The position numbers and the translations under genes are program-made. The notes beneath the pieces were generated by a model, which worked only from the letters and a program-made list of their open reading frames with translations, made no database searches and was not told the origin of the DNA. Shown here in pieces: positions 1 through 6,258 of a DNA stretch of 10,951 bases. Origin of the DNA: Thermoplasmata archaeon (GTDB taxonomy: Archaea > Thermoplasmatota > E2 > UBA202 > JdFR-43); contig JAGHBD010000017.1 of NCBI GenBank assembly GCA_021161135.1, positions 1 to 10,951 of the forward strand, in the 5' to 3' direction. Within the stretch, counting starts at the first letter, position 1; each line of letters begins with the position of its first letter.

Positions 1-228
1 TAAATCCTGCTTCGTAAGTAAAGGAAGCTCATTAATATTTTCGAGAGATATTTTATCCAAATCTATTCCTTTATATTTTTCCCTGTACATTGGAGTTTTT
101 GATGCAAGTTTTAAAACATGCCTAAAACTTTTTTCTCTATATCTTTCTATATCCTCTTCCTTTTCCCTCAGCCTTTCAACATCAGAAAGATAACTTTTAA
201 TTAAATAAAAAGGGAGAAGAAGATTCAC
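1..228 (-). CDS. Phenylacetate-CoA ligase / CapK-like adenylate-forming enzyme (5' part only)
   Basis: Only the first 76 codons are present; the gene continues off the left edge. The reading frame is open throughout. Residues 34-76 resemble the N-terminal helical part of the PaaK/CapK/coenzyme F390 synthetase family: a run like FRHVLKLASKTPMYREKY followed by a spacer and LPLLTKQDL, matching the family pattern of 'tPfYre ... LP.lTKeDL'. In this family the enzyme activates a carboxylic acid as an adenylate, often for CoA transfer; the substrate cannot be told from this fragment and the nucleotide-binding motifs lie outside. The start is GTG at 228, overlapping the upstream protease stop as GTGA, with a GGAGG ribosome site 6 nt before it. 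It is therefore translationally coupled as the last visible gene of the minus operon. Family assignment is fairly secure, function is not. Confidence 0.72.
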   Translation of the reverse strand, partial: MNLLLPFYLIKSYLSDVERLREKEEDIERYREKSFRHVLKLASKTPMYREKYKGIDLDKISLENINELPLLTKQDL

Positions 229-2099
229 TCATATCCTCCTATTTTTAGTGTTGGATCTCCAAGTAATACCCATTCCTCAACGGTTTTTCTATCTGTCCTG
301 TCTTTATTGCAGTCAAAAGTATTTATGTATTCTGTTATGACAGTTGAGTGAGTCATTCCAAGCATATCTATGCCTTCTGCATAAAACTTTGCAAAATTCA
401 CCTCTGCCCATCCAAGCAAAGCCTGTATGCAGTCTGGAATGCCGTCTTCATTGTAATCGCCTACTGTTCCATATCCGAGACCAGTGCAGCCAATGCTTGC
501 TATGGCTCCTCCTGCTGGCTGCCTGACGATGAACCATCCGAAGCATTCTGGGCATGGAATCCAGTACCATGTTGTGAATGGTTTGCCAAGGATGTATTTA
601 AGTATGATCGATTTTATGATTTCAGTTATGCTGTCATAGAGCGTTGCATTGAACATGCTGTTGTGGCATCCGCCTATTATGGTAACAGGATACATTCCCT
701 CATTTTTGAGCATTGGCATGTGATATATGTCGAGGCCAAGTATGTATTTTGCCTGTCCTCCCTCAAAGCTCTTTGCCAGCCATTCTCCAGGGCTTCCATG
801 GCCAGAGAAGTGTAAAAAGCCGCCTCCCTGACTTATGGCATCAATAACGTTGCTCTGTTTCATGTTCCCTTCTGAATACCACACCTTTATGGCAGTGAAA
901 TCATCTGGCAAATTGTCGAGGAAAGCCTGATTTGCAACCTCCCCTTCATAAAAGTTGGTTGTTGCTGTATCATCGAAAGTGTCTCCGCCAATAAGGATGG
1001 CTCTCTTAAACCATCCAGAGCCAGCGGTATTTTGCTCGTAATATATTATTTTATTCACCATTATTTCCACTTCTTTCTCGCTCCTGCAAGCAAGGCGGCC
1101 AACATAAACATCAGGGTATAAATCCATTATATCCTTGCCCCTCATACTCCATTCTGCAAATATTCCATTGCCATTGCTGTCCCAGTCATCAAAGACTGGC
1201 TGACCATCTTCATATTTATATACGTCGGCAAAATACAAGTCCGTTAGATAGGATTTTTCTGCCTGATCATCGAGATGACTATATCTCACAGGAACAAGCC
1301 ATGTATCGCTTTTTATCATTGAATCTAAGCCGCCCACGAGCATCACGTATTTTATTCCATAACTTTCTATCGCATCTTTAATGGCATATTTCACCTTCTC
1401 TGCATCATCTCTTCCGCTATAAGTTGAAAGAATGCTTTCCACAGTCATCAGCGTTGTTTTTATCCCATGACTTTCCTTATGCTCGATAAGAGGCTGCAAT
1501 TCATCGCTAAACATTTCGGGTGCTATTATAAGCAAATCATATTCATCTTTATTCAACATTGCTTTTTCAGGAAGTTCATATTTTATATTTATGTTGAATT
1601 GTTCAGCCACCTCAGCAACATTGCGATATGCATTGTATCTCATTGGATATATATGCAATGAAAGAAAGACAACTCTTCTCTCGCCTTTTATTCCAACGCC
1701 TATCCTGTACTCATACCACTTTTCTGGATAAAAAACATCCTGCGAATATATCTTTCCCTCCTCTGCCTTTGGCAACACACTGCTTCCTCTCACCACAGCA
1801 GGCGGCGCAGGCGCAATTTTTTTATCCAGATGTATTTCTTCGATGCCCTTTGCATTTACCTCTACCTTTTCTATTTTTGTTCCTACTGGAAATTCATATG
1901 TTTTAACATAGTAAGGAAGCATTGGATAGCCAGCAAGGCGGAATGTCTGGCAGTTGGGGGCAAGGGCATATATATAGCTGTTGCCCTCCTGTAAATCAAC
2001 AGAAATTTTTACTGCATCATTGATGTATTTGCCGTTGCTCGCAAAAGACACAGTAAAAGCCAACAAACTAGCCAGCAATATAGCTACTACTTTTTTCAT
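225..2099 (-). CDS. Secreted gingipain-like cysteine peptidase (family C25), paralogue A
   Basis: This is an extracellular cysteine protease of clan CD. Counting from the ATG at 2099 (624 aa), residues 1-21 form a signal peptide (MKK, then a hydrophobic stretch ending FTVSFAS). An N-terminal propeptide-like beta region follows to about residue 180. The C25 catalytic domain then carries the expected pair: His434 in the FSGHGSP motif and Cys478 in IIGGCHNSMF. Two acidic Asn/Gly loops look like calcium sites (DDWDSNGNG near 304-312 and DYNEDGIPD near 548-556). The protein stops just after the conserved GDPTL..GGY end of the domain, so there is no bacterial type-IX sorting domain and no C-terminal anchor. 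An ATG at 2120 overlaps the previous gene's stop (TAATG) and would add seven residues. I prefer 2099 because it gives a standard signal peptide; neither start has a ribosome site. It is the third gene of the minus operon and about 58% identical to paralogue B over one 74-residue stretch, counted by eye. Confidence 0.9.
   Translation of the reverse strand: MKKVVAILLASLLAFTVSFASNGKYINDAVKISVDLQEGNSYIYALAPNCQTFRLAGYPMLPYYVKTYEFPVGTKIEKVEVNAKGIEEIHLDKKIAPAPPAVVRGSSVLPKAEEGKIYSQDVFYPEKWYEYRIGVGIKGERRVVFLSLHIYPMRYNAYRNVAEVAEQFNINIKYELPEKAMLNKDEYDLLIIAPEMFSDELQPLIEHKESHGIKTTLMTVESILSTYSGRDDAEKVKYAIKDAIESYGIKYVMLVGGLDSMIKSDTWLVPVRYSHLDDQAEKSYLTDLYFADVYKYEDGQPVFDDWDSNGNGIFAEWSMRGKDIMDLYPDVYVGRLACRSEKEVEIMVNKIIYYEQNTAGSGWFKRAILIGGDTFDDTATTNFYEGEVANQAFLDNLPDDFTAIKVWYSEGNMKQSNVIDAISQGGGFLHFSGHGSPGEWLAKSFEGGQAKYILGLDIYHMPMLKNEGMYPVTIIGGCHNSMFNATLYDSITEIIKSIILKYILGKPFTTWYWIPCPECFGWFIVRQPAGGAIASIGCTGLGYGTVGDYNEDGIPDCIQALLGWAEVNFAKFYAEGIDMLGMTHSTVITEYINTFDCNKDRTDRKTVEEWVLLGDPTLKIGGYE
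235..239 (-). promoter_or_regulatory. Shine-Dalgarno site for the PaaK-like gene
   Basis: Minus-strand GGAGG lies 6 nt before the GTG at 228. It is formed by the last Gly-Gly codons of the upstream protease gene. It decides the GTG start, because no ATG is close by in this frame. Confidence 0.7.
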
Positions 2100-2119
2100 G
2101 CAAATATAATGAGGAAGCA

Positions 2120-2872
2120 TTAAAAAAATATTTCTATCTTCATGTCCTGTTTTGCACTGAAATATTTTGAAGCATCTCCTTCCCTCCTTGCAATTTCGAG
2201 AAATCCACTGCTCCCTATGGTGGCAAGAATTTCCTCCTTCTTTGCATATCCATATGATGGATACAGCCTTACTTTCTGCTCAACAAGCCCTATTTTAACA
2301 TGAAAATTTTCCTGCTGAATATTTTTGCCTTCAATATTTGTTATTATATTGCCAAATCGGTCAATAAATAGAATTTTTCCAGTTATTTTTCCTTCCTCTA
2401 TACTTGCCTCACCAAAATCTAAATCGACATAGGAATCAATTTTCTTTCCTATTTCCTTTGCCTTTTTCCCAGCGGAAAGTTTTGCTGCCGCAGGAGCAAA
2501 AACATCTCTACCGTGGAAAACAGGAGATGCATTCTTAGGTATTTTTAATTCATACACTCCTTTTATCCCGAGACGCTTTGCTGCCGGTATAAAAAGCCCG
2601 TTATCGGGCCCAACAAAATACACATTGCCCTTGCATTCAATTATTATGGCTTTTCTGCTCGTTCCCACGCCTGGGTCCACAACCCCTACATGAATTGCTT
2701 TTTTAAAATAAGGTGCAATTGAGTATAAAATGAAGGCTCCTTGTCTTACATTCTGGGGCATTATCTCGTGGCTTATATCGACTATTTTCGCATCTGGATT
2801 TATACTCAGAATTTTTCCCTTCATTTCTGCTGCATATTCCCATCCAATATCAGTTGTAAGCGTAATAATCAT
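2120..2872 (-). CDS. SAM hydroxide adenosyltransferase (DUF62 / SAM hydrolase)
   Basis: The 250-residue product matches the DUF62 family, relatives of fluorinase and chlorinase that use water to split S-adenosylmethionine into adenosine and L-methionine in the cytoplasm. The N-terminal motif is TLTTDIG (residues 4-10; Asp8 is expected near the SAM ribose). The Asp-Arg-His triad typical of the water-using members is visible as Asp66 (VVDPGVG), Arg73 and His120 (VFHGRD). GPDNGLF (88-94) and the C-terminal-domain motif FIDRFGNIITNI are also family hallmarks, so the gene looks complete. The chosen ATG at 2872 overlaps the cutA stop as ATGA and has a GAGGTG ribosome site 5 nt upstream; a start at 2893 would add seven residues but lacks these features. 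The link to CutA is only by operon; the physiological purpose of SAM hydrolysis in archaea is unclear. Confidence 0.93.
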   Translation of the reverse strand: MIITLTTDIGWEYAAEMKGKILSINPDAKIVDISHEIMPQNVRQGAFILYSIAPYFKKAIHVGVVDPGVGTSRKAIIIECKGNVYFVGPDNGLFIPAAKRLGIKGVYELKIPKNASPVFHGRDVFAPAAAKLSAGKKAKEIGKKIDSYVDLDFGEASIEEGKITGKILFIDRFGNIITNIEGKNIQQENFHVKIGLVEQKVRLYPSYGYAKKEEILATIGSSGFLEIARREGDASKYFSAKQDMKIEIFF

Positions 2873-3174
2873 TTCACCACCTCGCCAATCCATTTAAGAT
2901 AGCTTTCATTTCCTTCTTTAATATCGAAGCAAATAATCTCAGGCACTTCATATGAATGCACACTCTTTATTTTTTCCTCAACTTCCTTATACTTCTCTTT
3001 TTTTGTCTTTATGAAAAGAATGTATTCCTCATCTTCCTCAACTTTTCCCTTCCATATATATGTAGATTTCACTTGCCAGCTGTTAATACAGGCTGCGAGG
3101 CGAGAGGAAATAAGAGCATCTATAATCCTTTTCTCATCATCTTTTTTACATGTTGTAATCACAACACAGTACAT
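2869..3174 (-). CDS. cutA: CutA1 family divalent-cation-binding protein
   Basis: The 101-residue product is full length for CutA1, a small very stable trimeric protein with a ferredoxin-like fold, linked in bacteria to copper and other divalent-cation tolerance. Its molecular job in archaea is not settled. Family signatures are in order: the first strand with TTC (residues 7-9), RLAACIN (25-31), the S-T-Y-x-W segment (37-41), an acidic stretch before the next strand, the KT pair near 57-58, and HSYEVPEI (73-80), where most members have HPYEVPEI. No signal peptide is present, so it should be cytoplasmic. It is the first gene of the minus operon. There is no ribosome site before its ATG, and a TATA element is centred about 23.5 nt upstream, so its message is probably leaderless. 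Confidence 0.95.
   Translation of the reverse strand: MYCVVITTCKKDDEKRIIDALISSRLAACINSWQVKSTYIWKGKVEEDEEYILFIKTKKEKYKEVEEKIKSVHSYEVPEIICFDIKEGNESYLKWIGEVVK
2878..2883 (-). promoter_or_regulatory. Shine-Dalgarno site for the DUF62 gene
   Basis: Minus-strand GAGGTG lies 5 nt before the ATG at 2872, inside the last codons of cutA. It supports 2872 over the in-frame ATG 21 nt further upstream. Confidence 0.65.
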
Positions 3175-3193
3175 GATAACAAAAATGGAAAGG

Positions 3194-3201
3194 TTTATAA
3201 A
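3194..3201. promoter_or_regulatory. Symmetric TATA box of a divergent promoter
   Basis: TTTATAAA is its own reverse complement. Its centre lies 24.5 nt before the ATG at 3222 on the plus strand and 23.5 nt before the cutA ATG at 3174 on the minus strand, so both are at archaeal TATA distance. The purine-rich GGAAAGG just before it (3187-3193) resembles a TFB-recognition element and would favour plus-strand transcription. The minus side has a weaker purine stretch. No other TATA is needed for either gene. Confidence 0.72.
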
Positions 3202-3221
3202 ATATTATCCGATAAATTCCC

Positions 3222-3344
3222 ATGAGGGGATGGGTTCATATAGATAACTTTGGAGAGAGTTTAAAGATTTATGGCAAGGGCAAGATGCGCCGCCTCGTTG
3301 ATAATAAAGGCAGGATAATAGTGGAATACAGAATGGAGAATTGA
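3222..3344 (+). CDS. Putative 40-residue small protein upstream of nurA
   Basis: An ATG at 3222 opens 40 codons ending in TGA at 3342-3344. The protein begins MRGWVHIDNFGESLKIYG and is basic in the middle (KGKMRRLVDNKGR), then ends in a beta-prone IIVEYRMEN stretch. I do not recognise a family; the alternating hydrophobic pattern would suit a small beta-sheet protein that binds nucleic acid, but this is a guess. In support, the TATA box at 3194-3201 is placed exactly for a leaderless message starting at this ATG, and the frame fills most of the gap between the promoter and nurA. Against it, the ORF is short and its conservation is unknown. The region could instead be a transcribed leader for nurA. 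Confidence 0.5.
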   Translation: MRGWVHIDNFGESLKIYGKGKMRRLVDNKGRIIVEYRMEN

Positions 3345-3355
3345 TTTAAATCAAT
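3340..3355. repeat. 16-bp perfect palindrome over the nurA TATA element
   Basis: ATTGATTTAAATCAAT reads the same on both strands. It includes the end of the small ORF and encloses TTTAAA (3345-3350), whose centre is 23.5 nt before the nurA ATG at 3371. A dimeric helix-turn-helix regulator bound here would block TBP, so it is a candidate operator. Confidence 0.5.
3345..3350 (+). promoter_or_regulatory. Probable TATA element for nurA-herA
   Basis: TTTAAA is centred 23.5 nt upstream of the ATG at 3371, the usual spacing for a leaderless archaeal transcript. No ribosome site precedes nurA. The element could also be AT-rich chance sequence, with nurA read through from the promoter at 3194. Confidence 0.45.
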
Positions 3356-3370
3356 AGCCATTACAAATTG

Positions 3371-4144
3371 ATGAACATTGAGGAGGCGGTAGATTATCTT
3401 AGGAAAATTGTGGAAGAGAAAATAGAGTTATCAAAAGATAATTTCATACCTTTTGAGAGTAAAGAGTATGGAGAGGTATATGCGGTAGATGGTAGTTCTG
3501 TTAAACTTTTCGATGCATATTCCTTTGCCATATATGCGAGGCGTGTGGGCTATGTGCATGCAGATGAGAAAAAAATTATAGAAAGAAATGTTGGAGAAGT
3601 AGTAATAGACTTCATTTTTGAGGAAAATGGAGATGCAGTAAATGATGAAAAAAGGGAAAAGGAGGAAATGCTTGTTGCTGAAAATCTTGATGGATTAGTT
3701 TTAATTGATGGATGCATTAAGAATAATAAAGAAGGAGTGGTGGGAATAAGTAAGAAGAGTGGGCTGAAAAAAGGAAATGTTCCTCTCCTTCTCCTTATAA
3801 AGAGATTTGGTGACGAAATAATGGAGGGTAAAAGATGGTATTATGAGATAGAAAGAGGAACATATGCTGTAAAATTCCATCCATATGCAAGATTTGTCTT
3901 CAGGGTAGATTATCATGGAAATGATGTCGAAGAAATTCTGGCAGAAATAGCAGCATTTTGTAATGATGTGAGCTGTTTGGGTTATCCATATCCGCTGGCT
4001 GAAATTCACAAAATTGTCAAGATTGATGGTGATGAAGCGCAATATCTCAGATATTCATTGATAAAGATGGCGAGAGAAAAGGAAATCAGCATCGATGATA
4101 TAGAAAACCTGTTTTATGATTATCACGAGCATCTGGAGGGATAA
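3371..4144 (+). CDS. nurA: NurA 5'-3' nuclease
   Basis: NurA is the archaeal nuclease that works with the HerA translocase in resecting DNA double-strand ends to give 3' single strands for RadA. The 257-residue product (ATG at 3371) shows the family layout: an N-terminal helix, the hallmark AVDGSS on a beta strand (Asp40, a likely Mn2+ ligand), LVLIDGC (Asp113, second acidic ligand), and the late GYPYPLAEIHK motif (204-214, His213) that the family uses near the active site. A TTG three bases earlier is possible, but ATG fits the TATA spacing better. The stop is separated by a single base from the herA ATG, so the two are one operon, as expected for a protein pair that forms a complex. The length is somewhat short compared with many NurA proteins, but both ends look intact. 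Confidence 0.92.
   Translation: MNIEEAVDYLRKIVEEKIELSKDNFIPFESKEYGEVYAVDGSSVKLFDAYSFAIYARRVGYVHADEKKIIERNVGEVVIDFIFEENGDAVNDEKREKEEMLVAENLDGLVLIDGCIKNNKEGVVGISKKSGLKKGNVPLLLLIKRFGDEIMEGKRWYYEIERGTYAVKFHPYARFVFRVDYHGNDVEEILAEIAAFCNDVSCLGYPYPLAEIHKIVKIDGDEAQYLRYSLIKMAREKEISIDDIENLFYDYHEHLEG
4135..4140 (+). promoter_or_regulatory. Shine-Dalgarno site for herA
   Basis: GGAGGG ends 5 nt before the ATG at 4146 and lies within the last codons of nurA. It decides the herA start in favour of 4146 over the in-frame ATG at 4116, which is inside nurA and lacks such a site. Confidence 0.75.
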
Positions 4145-4145
4145 C

Positions 4146-5666
4146 ATGATAGGAAGAATAATTGGAAAGAGTGTGGGCGAAATAATTTTCAGGCTGAATT
4201 ACAGAGAGGATGTTAAGATAGGAGAAATTCTTGTTGCAGACGATGAAGAAAAGAAGGCTTTATTTTTCCTGAGGGTGGTGGATATACACTACGGGCAGGA
4301 GGGGGCGGAAAAATGGGGGATAAAGACGGCGGGCGATATGCTTTTACTTGATGAAAGGAAAGAGAAGTATGATTTAAGGGAAAAGGAGAGGAGGTTGTTC
4401 AAGATATGTATATGCAAGCCACTCGGCTATGTAAAAAATGGAAAATTTTACAAGCCTAAAACGTTGCCATCCCATTTCTGTGCAGTCAGGAGGGCATGTA
4501 GCGAGGATTATAAATTTCTGGAAAAATACATGGGGGATATAGAGATAGGAAAATTGAGAAGTGGGGAAAAAGAAATAGATGTGAAAGTTGGAATAAAGGG
4601 GGAGTTACTTCCATATCACATCGGAATTTTTGCCACCACAGGCATGGGAAAGAGCAATCTGATGCGTGTTCTCGCTGCCTCCGCCATGAGGCTTGGTAGA
4701 TACGGTATTCTTATAATAGACCCTCATGGGGAATATTATGAGGGAAGCAGTTATGGAAAGGGGCTGAAGCACCATCCGATGGCATCAGAAAGGCTTGTGG
4801 TATATTCTTCCAATCCTTCAATCGGCATTAATAGCCTTAAGATATCGGCTTATGAAATAAGTGTTGCTGATATTGAGGATATTTTTAATTTCAGCGAGGC
4901 ACAGCGTGAAGCATTATATGCATTGCAATCAAGGTTTGGGAGAAGATGGCTCATTGAATTATATGAAAGAAGCGTGGAAGAGCTTTCTGAAATTTTCGAA
5001 AGAAGGATACAGGATATAACTTTCAGCGTGCTGAAAAGAAGGGCGGAAAGAATATTGTCATCGGATATCATCCATATGGATGAGGAAGTTAGCACAACGG
5101 ATAGTATCATAGAAAATTTACTCTCCGGCAAAGTTGTTTTGATTGATACTTCAGGCCTATATGAATATGAGGAATTGCTGGTGGGCGTTGTGATGGCCAG
5201 AAAAATTCTCAATCATAATAAGAGGCTTTTCAGAAATAAAGAAAAATTCTCAAAAATCCCTCCTCTCCTTATAACAATCGAGGAGGCGCAACGAGTGCTG
5301 CAGGATGGCATATTTGCCCAGATAGCAAGAGAGGGAAGAAAATTTAAGGTGGGATTGTGTGCCATAACGCAGCAGCCAAAATTGATAAAAGAGGAGTTGC
5401 TAAGCCAGTTTAACACATTTTTTATACTCGGATTGGCTGATGAGGGAGACAGGAATATTTTAAAATCATCTGCCAAACAGGATATTTCGAAACTTGAAAA
5501 GGAAATACAGACACTGGAAGTGGGAGAGGCTTTAATAACATATCCTGGCGCCCCATTTGCCATACCCGCGAAGATCCATTTTTATGATGAATATATAAAG
5601 GAAATTGAGAAGGAGGAGATGGTGCAAAATACAATGAATGAAAAAATAGATGAGGACTTTTATTAA
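4146..5666 (+). CDS. herA: HerA DNA translocase / ATPase
   Basis: HerA is a hexameric FtsK/VirB4-like ATPase that pumps duplex DNA into the NurA dimer during end resection. The 506-residue product has an N-terminal HAS-barrel-like beta region (about 1-100, starting MIGRIIG), then the RecA-like motor. Walker A is ATTGMGKS (163-170), followed by IIDPHGEY (190-197) as in other HerA proteins. A helical subdomain spans about 240-320. Walker B is LLITIEEAQR (374-383), with Glu379/Glu380 as candidate catalytic acids. Then come the family segment REGRKFKVGLCAITQQP (395-411), which holds the sensor Gln and candidate arginine fingers, and the C-terminal brace with YPGAPFAIPAK. The length is normal for the family. 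It directly follows nurA with one base between. A start at 4116 would add ten residues with no ribosome site. Confidence 0.96.
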   Translation: MIGRIIGKSVGEIIFRLNYREDVKIGEILVADDEEKKALFFLRVVDIHYGQEGAEKWGIKTAGDMLLLDERKEKYDLREKERRLFKICICKPLGYVKNGKFYKPKTLPSHFCAVRRACSEDYKFLEKYMGDIEIGKLRSGEKEIDVKVGIKGELLPYHIGIFATTGMGKSNLMRVLAASAMRLGRYGILIIDPHGEYYEGSSYGKGLKHHPMASERLVVYSSNPSIGINSLKISAYEISVADIEDIFNFSEAQREALYALQSRFGRRWLIELYERSVEELSEIFERRIQDITFSVLKRRAERILSSDIIHMDEEVSTTDSIIENLLSGKVVLIDTSGLYEYEELLVGVVMARKILNHNKRLFRNKEKFSKIPPLLITIEEAQRVLQDGIFAQIAREGRKFKVGLCAITQQPKLIKEELLSQFNTFFILGLADEGDRNILKSSAKQDISKLEKEIQTLEVGEALITYPGAPFAIPAKIHFYDEYIKEIEKEEMVQNTMNEKIDEDFY

Positions 5667-5704
5667 AAGCGATTATGCAAGTTATCTTTCATGCTAACGA
5701 CAAC

Positions 5705-5717
5705 GAAAAAAATTTTT
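5705..5717 (+). promoter_or_regulatory. Weak candidate promoter (BRE plus A/T tract)
   Basis: GAAAAAAATTTTT is centred about 26 nt before the ATGs at 5737/5740, with a CGAAA-like BRE at its left side. It does not form a clear TATA box, so it may be only an AT-rich spacer after herA. Confidence 0.25.
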
Positions 5718-5736
5718 GGGAAATGGGTTATACTAT

Positions 5737-6228
5737 ATGATGAAAAGTAAGATGAAATATGTGATTGTGGTTGGGATAGCTGCCCTTATAATTCTTGCAG
5801 CTTTCATGTTATATTCATTTGGAGGGGAAGCAAAAGGAAATGAACTGAGCGTGGATGCAATGTATCTATTAAAGGAGGAGGGAAAAGGAGAAACAATAAA
5901 TGTTTCAGCAATAATTTATCTTACGAATGTGGGCAGTGAATCAGGCAATATAAAAATTATCGCATATTTGATGGAAAGATGGAAGGGGGTTGCTGTAGCC
6001 AGAAATGAGGTGAAAATAGGAAAGATTGCTGCGGATAAAACAAAAGAGGTGCAAATTCCGATGGAGGTGGGGAATAAAAGTTACGAGATAGAAGTGCTGG
6101 TTTTTGAAGATGGTTTATTGAAAATTAAAGGGGGAGGTGCTCTTCGAATTATACATTATTCTGTAGACAACAAGGTATACTGGGATGCATCACTGGAAGA
6201 AGTGCATTTTGAAAAAGTGCATCAATAA
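5737..6228 (+). CDS. Membrane-anchored beta-rich protein, function unknown (possible CARDB/Ig-like domain)
   Basis: From the ATG at 5737 the product has 163 residues: a short basic N-terminus (MMKSKMKY), one membrane segment or uncleaved signal anchor (about 8-28), then about 130 residues with alternating hydrophobic strands, expected outside the membrane. The segment YLTNVGSESGNIKIIAYL (61-78) has the 'N-x-G' turn between strands typical of CARDB or other Ig-like archaeal surface domains, and VGNKSYEIEVLVFEDG (111-126) would be a later strand pair. I do not recognise a named family beyond that. A TTG at 5716 and a second ATG at 5740 are alternative starts. It sits between herA and a nuclease gene, but a membrane protein is not an obvious partner for them; the preceding AT-rich stretch may be its own promoter. 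Confidence 0.75.
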   Translation: MMKSKMKYVIVVGIAALIILAAFMLYSFGGEAKGNELSVDAMYLLKEEGKGETINVSAIIYLTNVGSESGNIKIIAYLMERWKGVAVARNEVKIGKIAADKTKEVQIPMEVGNKSYEIEVLVFEDGLLKIKGGGALRIIHYSVDNKVYWDASLEEVHFEKVHQ

Positions 6229-6230
6229 GC

Positions 6231-6236
6231 TTTAAT
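6231..6236 (+). promoter_or_regulatory. Probable TATA element for the RecB-like nuclease gene
   Basis: TTTAAT, within GCTTTAATTT, is centred 25.5 nt before the ATG at 6259. No ribosome site lies before that ATG, which fits a leaderless message. Confidence 0.4.
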
Positions 6237-6258
6237 TTCCTGCAACTTTACCATTATA

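Noticed and set aside
348..815. 155-codon open frame on the plus strand
   Set aside because: It lies wholly antisense to the C25 protease A catalytic region, is rich in Cys and His as expected of a shadow frame, and has no promoter or ribosome site.
5675..5740. 21-codon ORF before the membrane-protein gene, ending in a stop that overlaps its ATG (TGATG)
   Set aside because: The coupling geometry is attractive, but there is no TATA at the right distance and no ribosome site; an ORF this short is expected by chance.
5737..5743. ATGATGA resembling box C of a C/D guide RNA
   Set aside because: No CTGA box D or C'/D' pair occurs at a suitable distance, and the bases are explained by two start codons.
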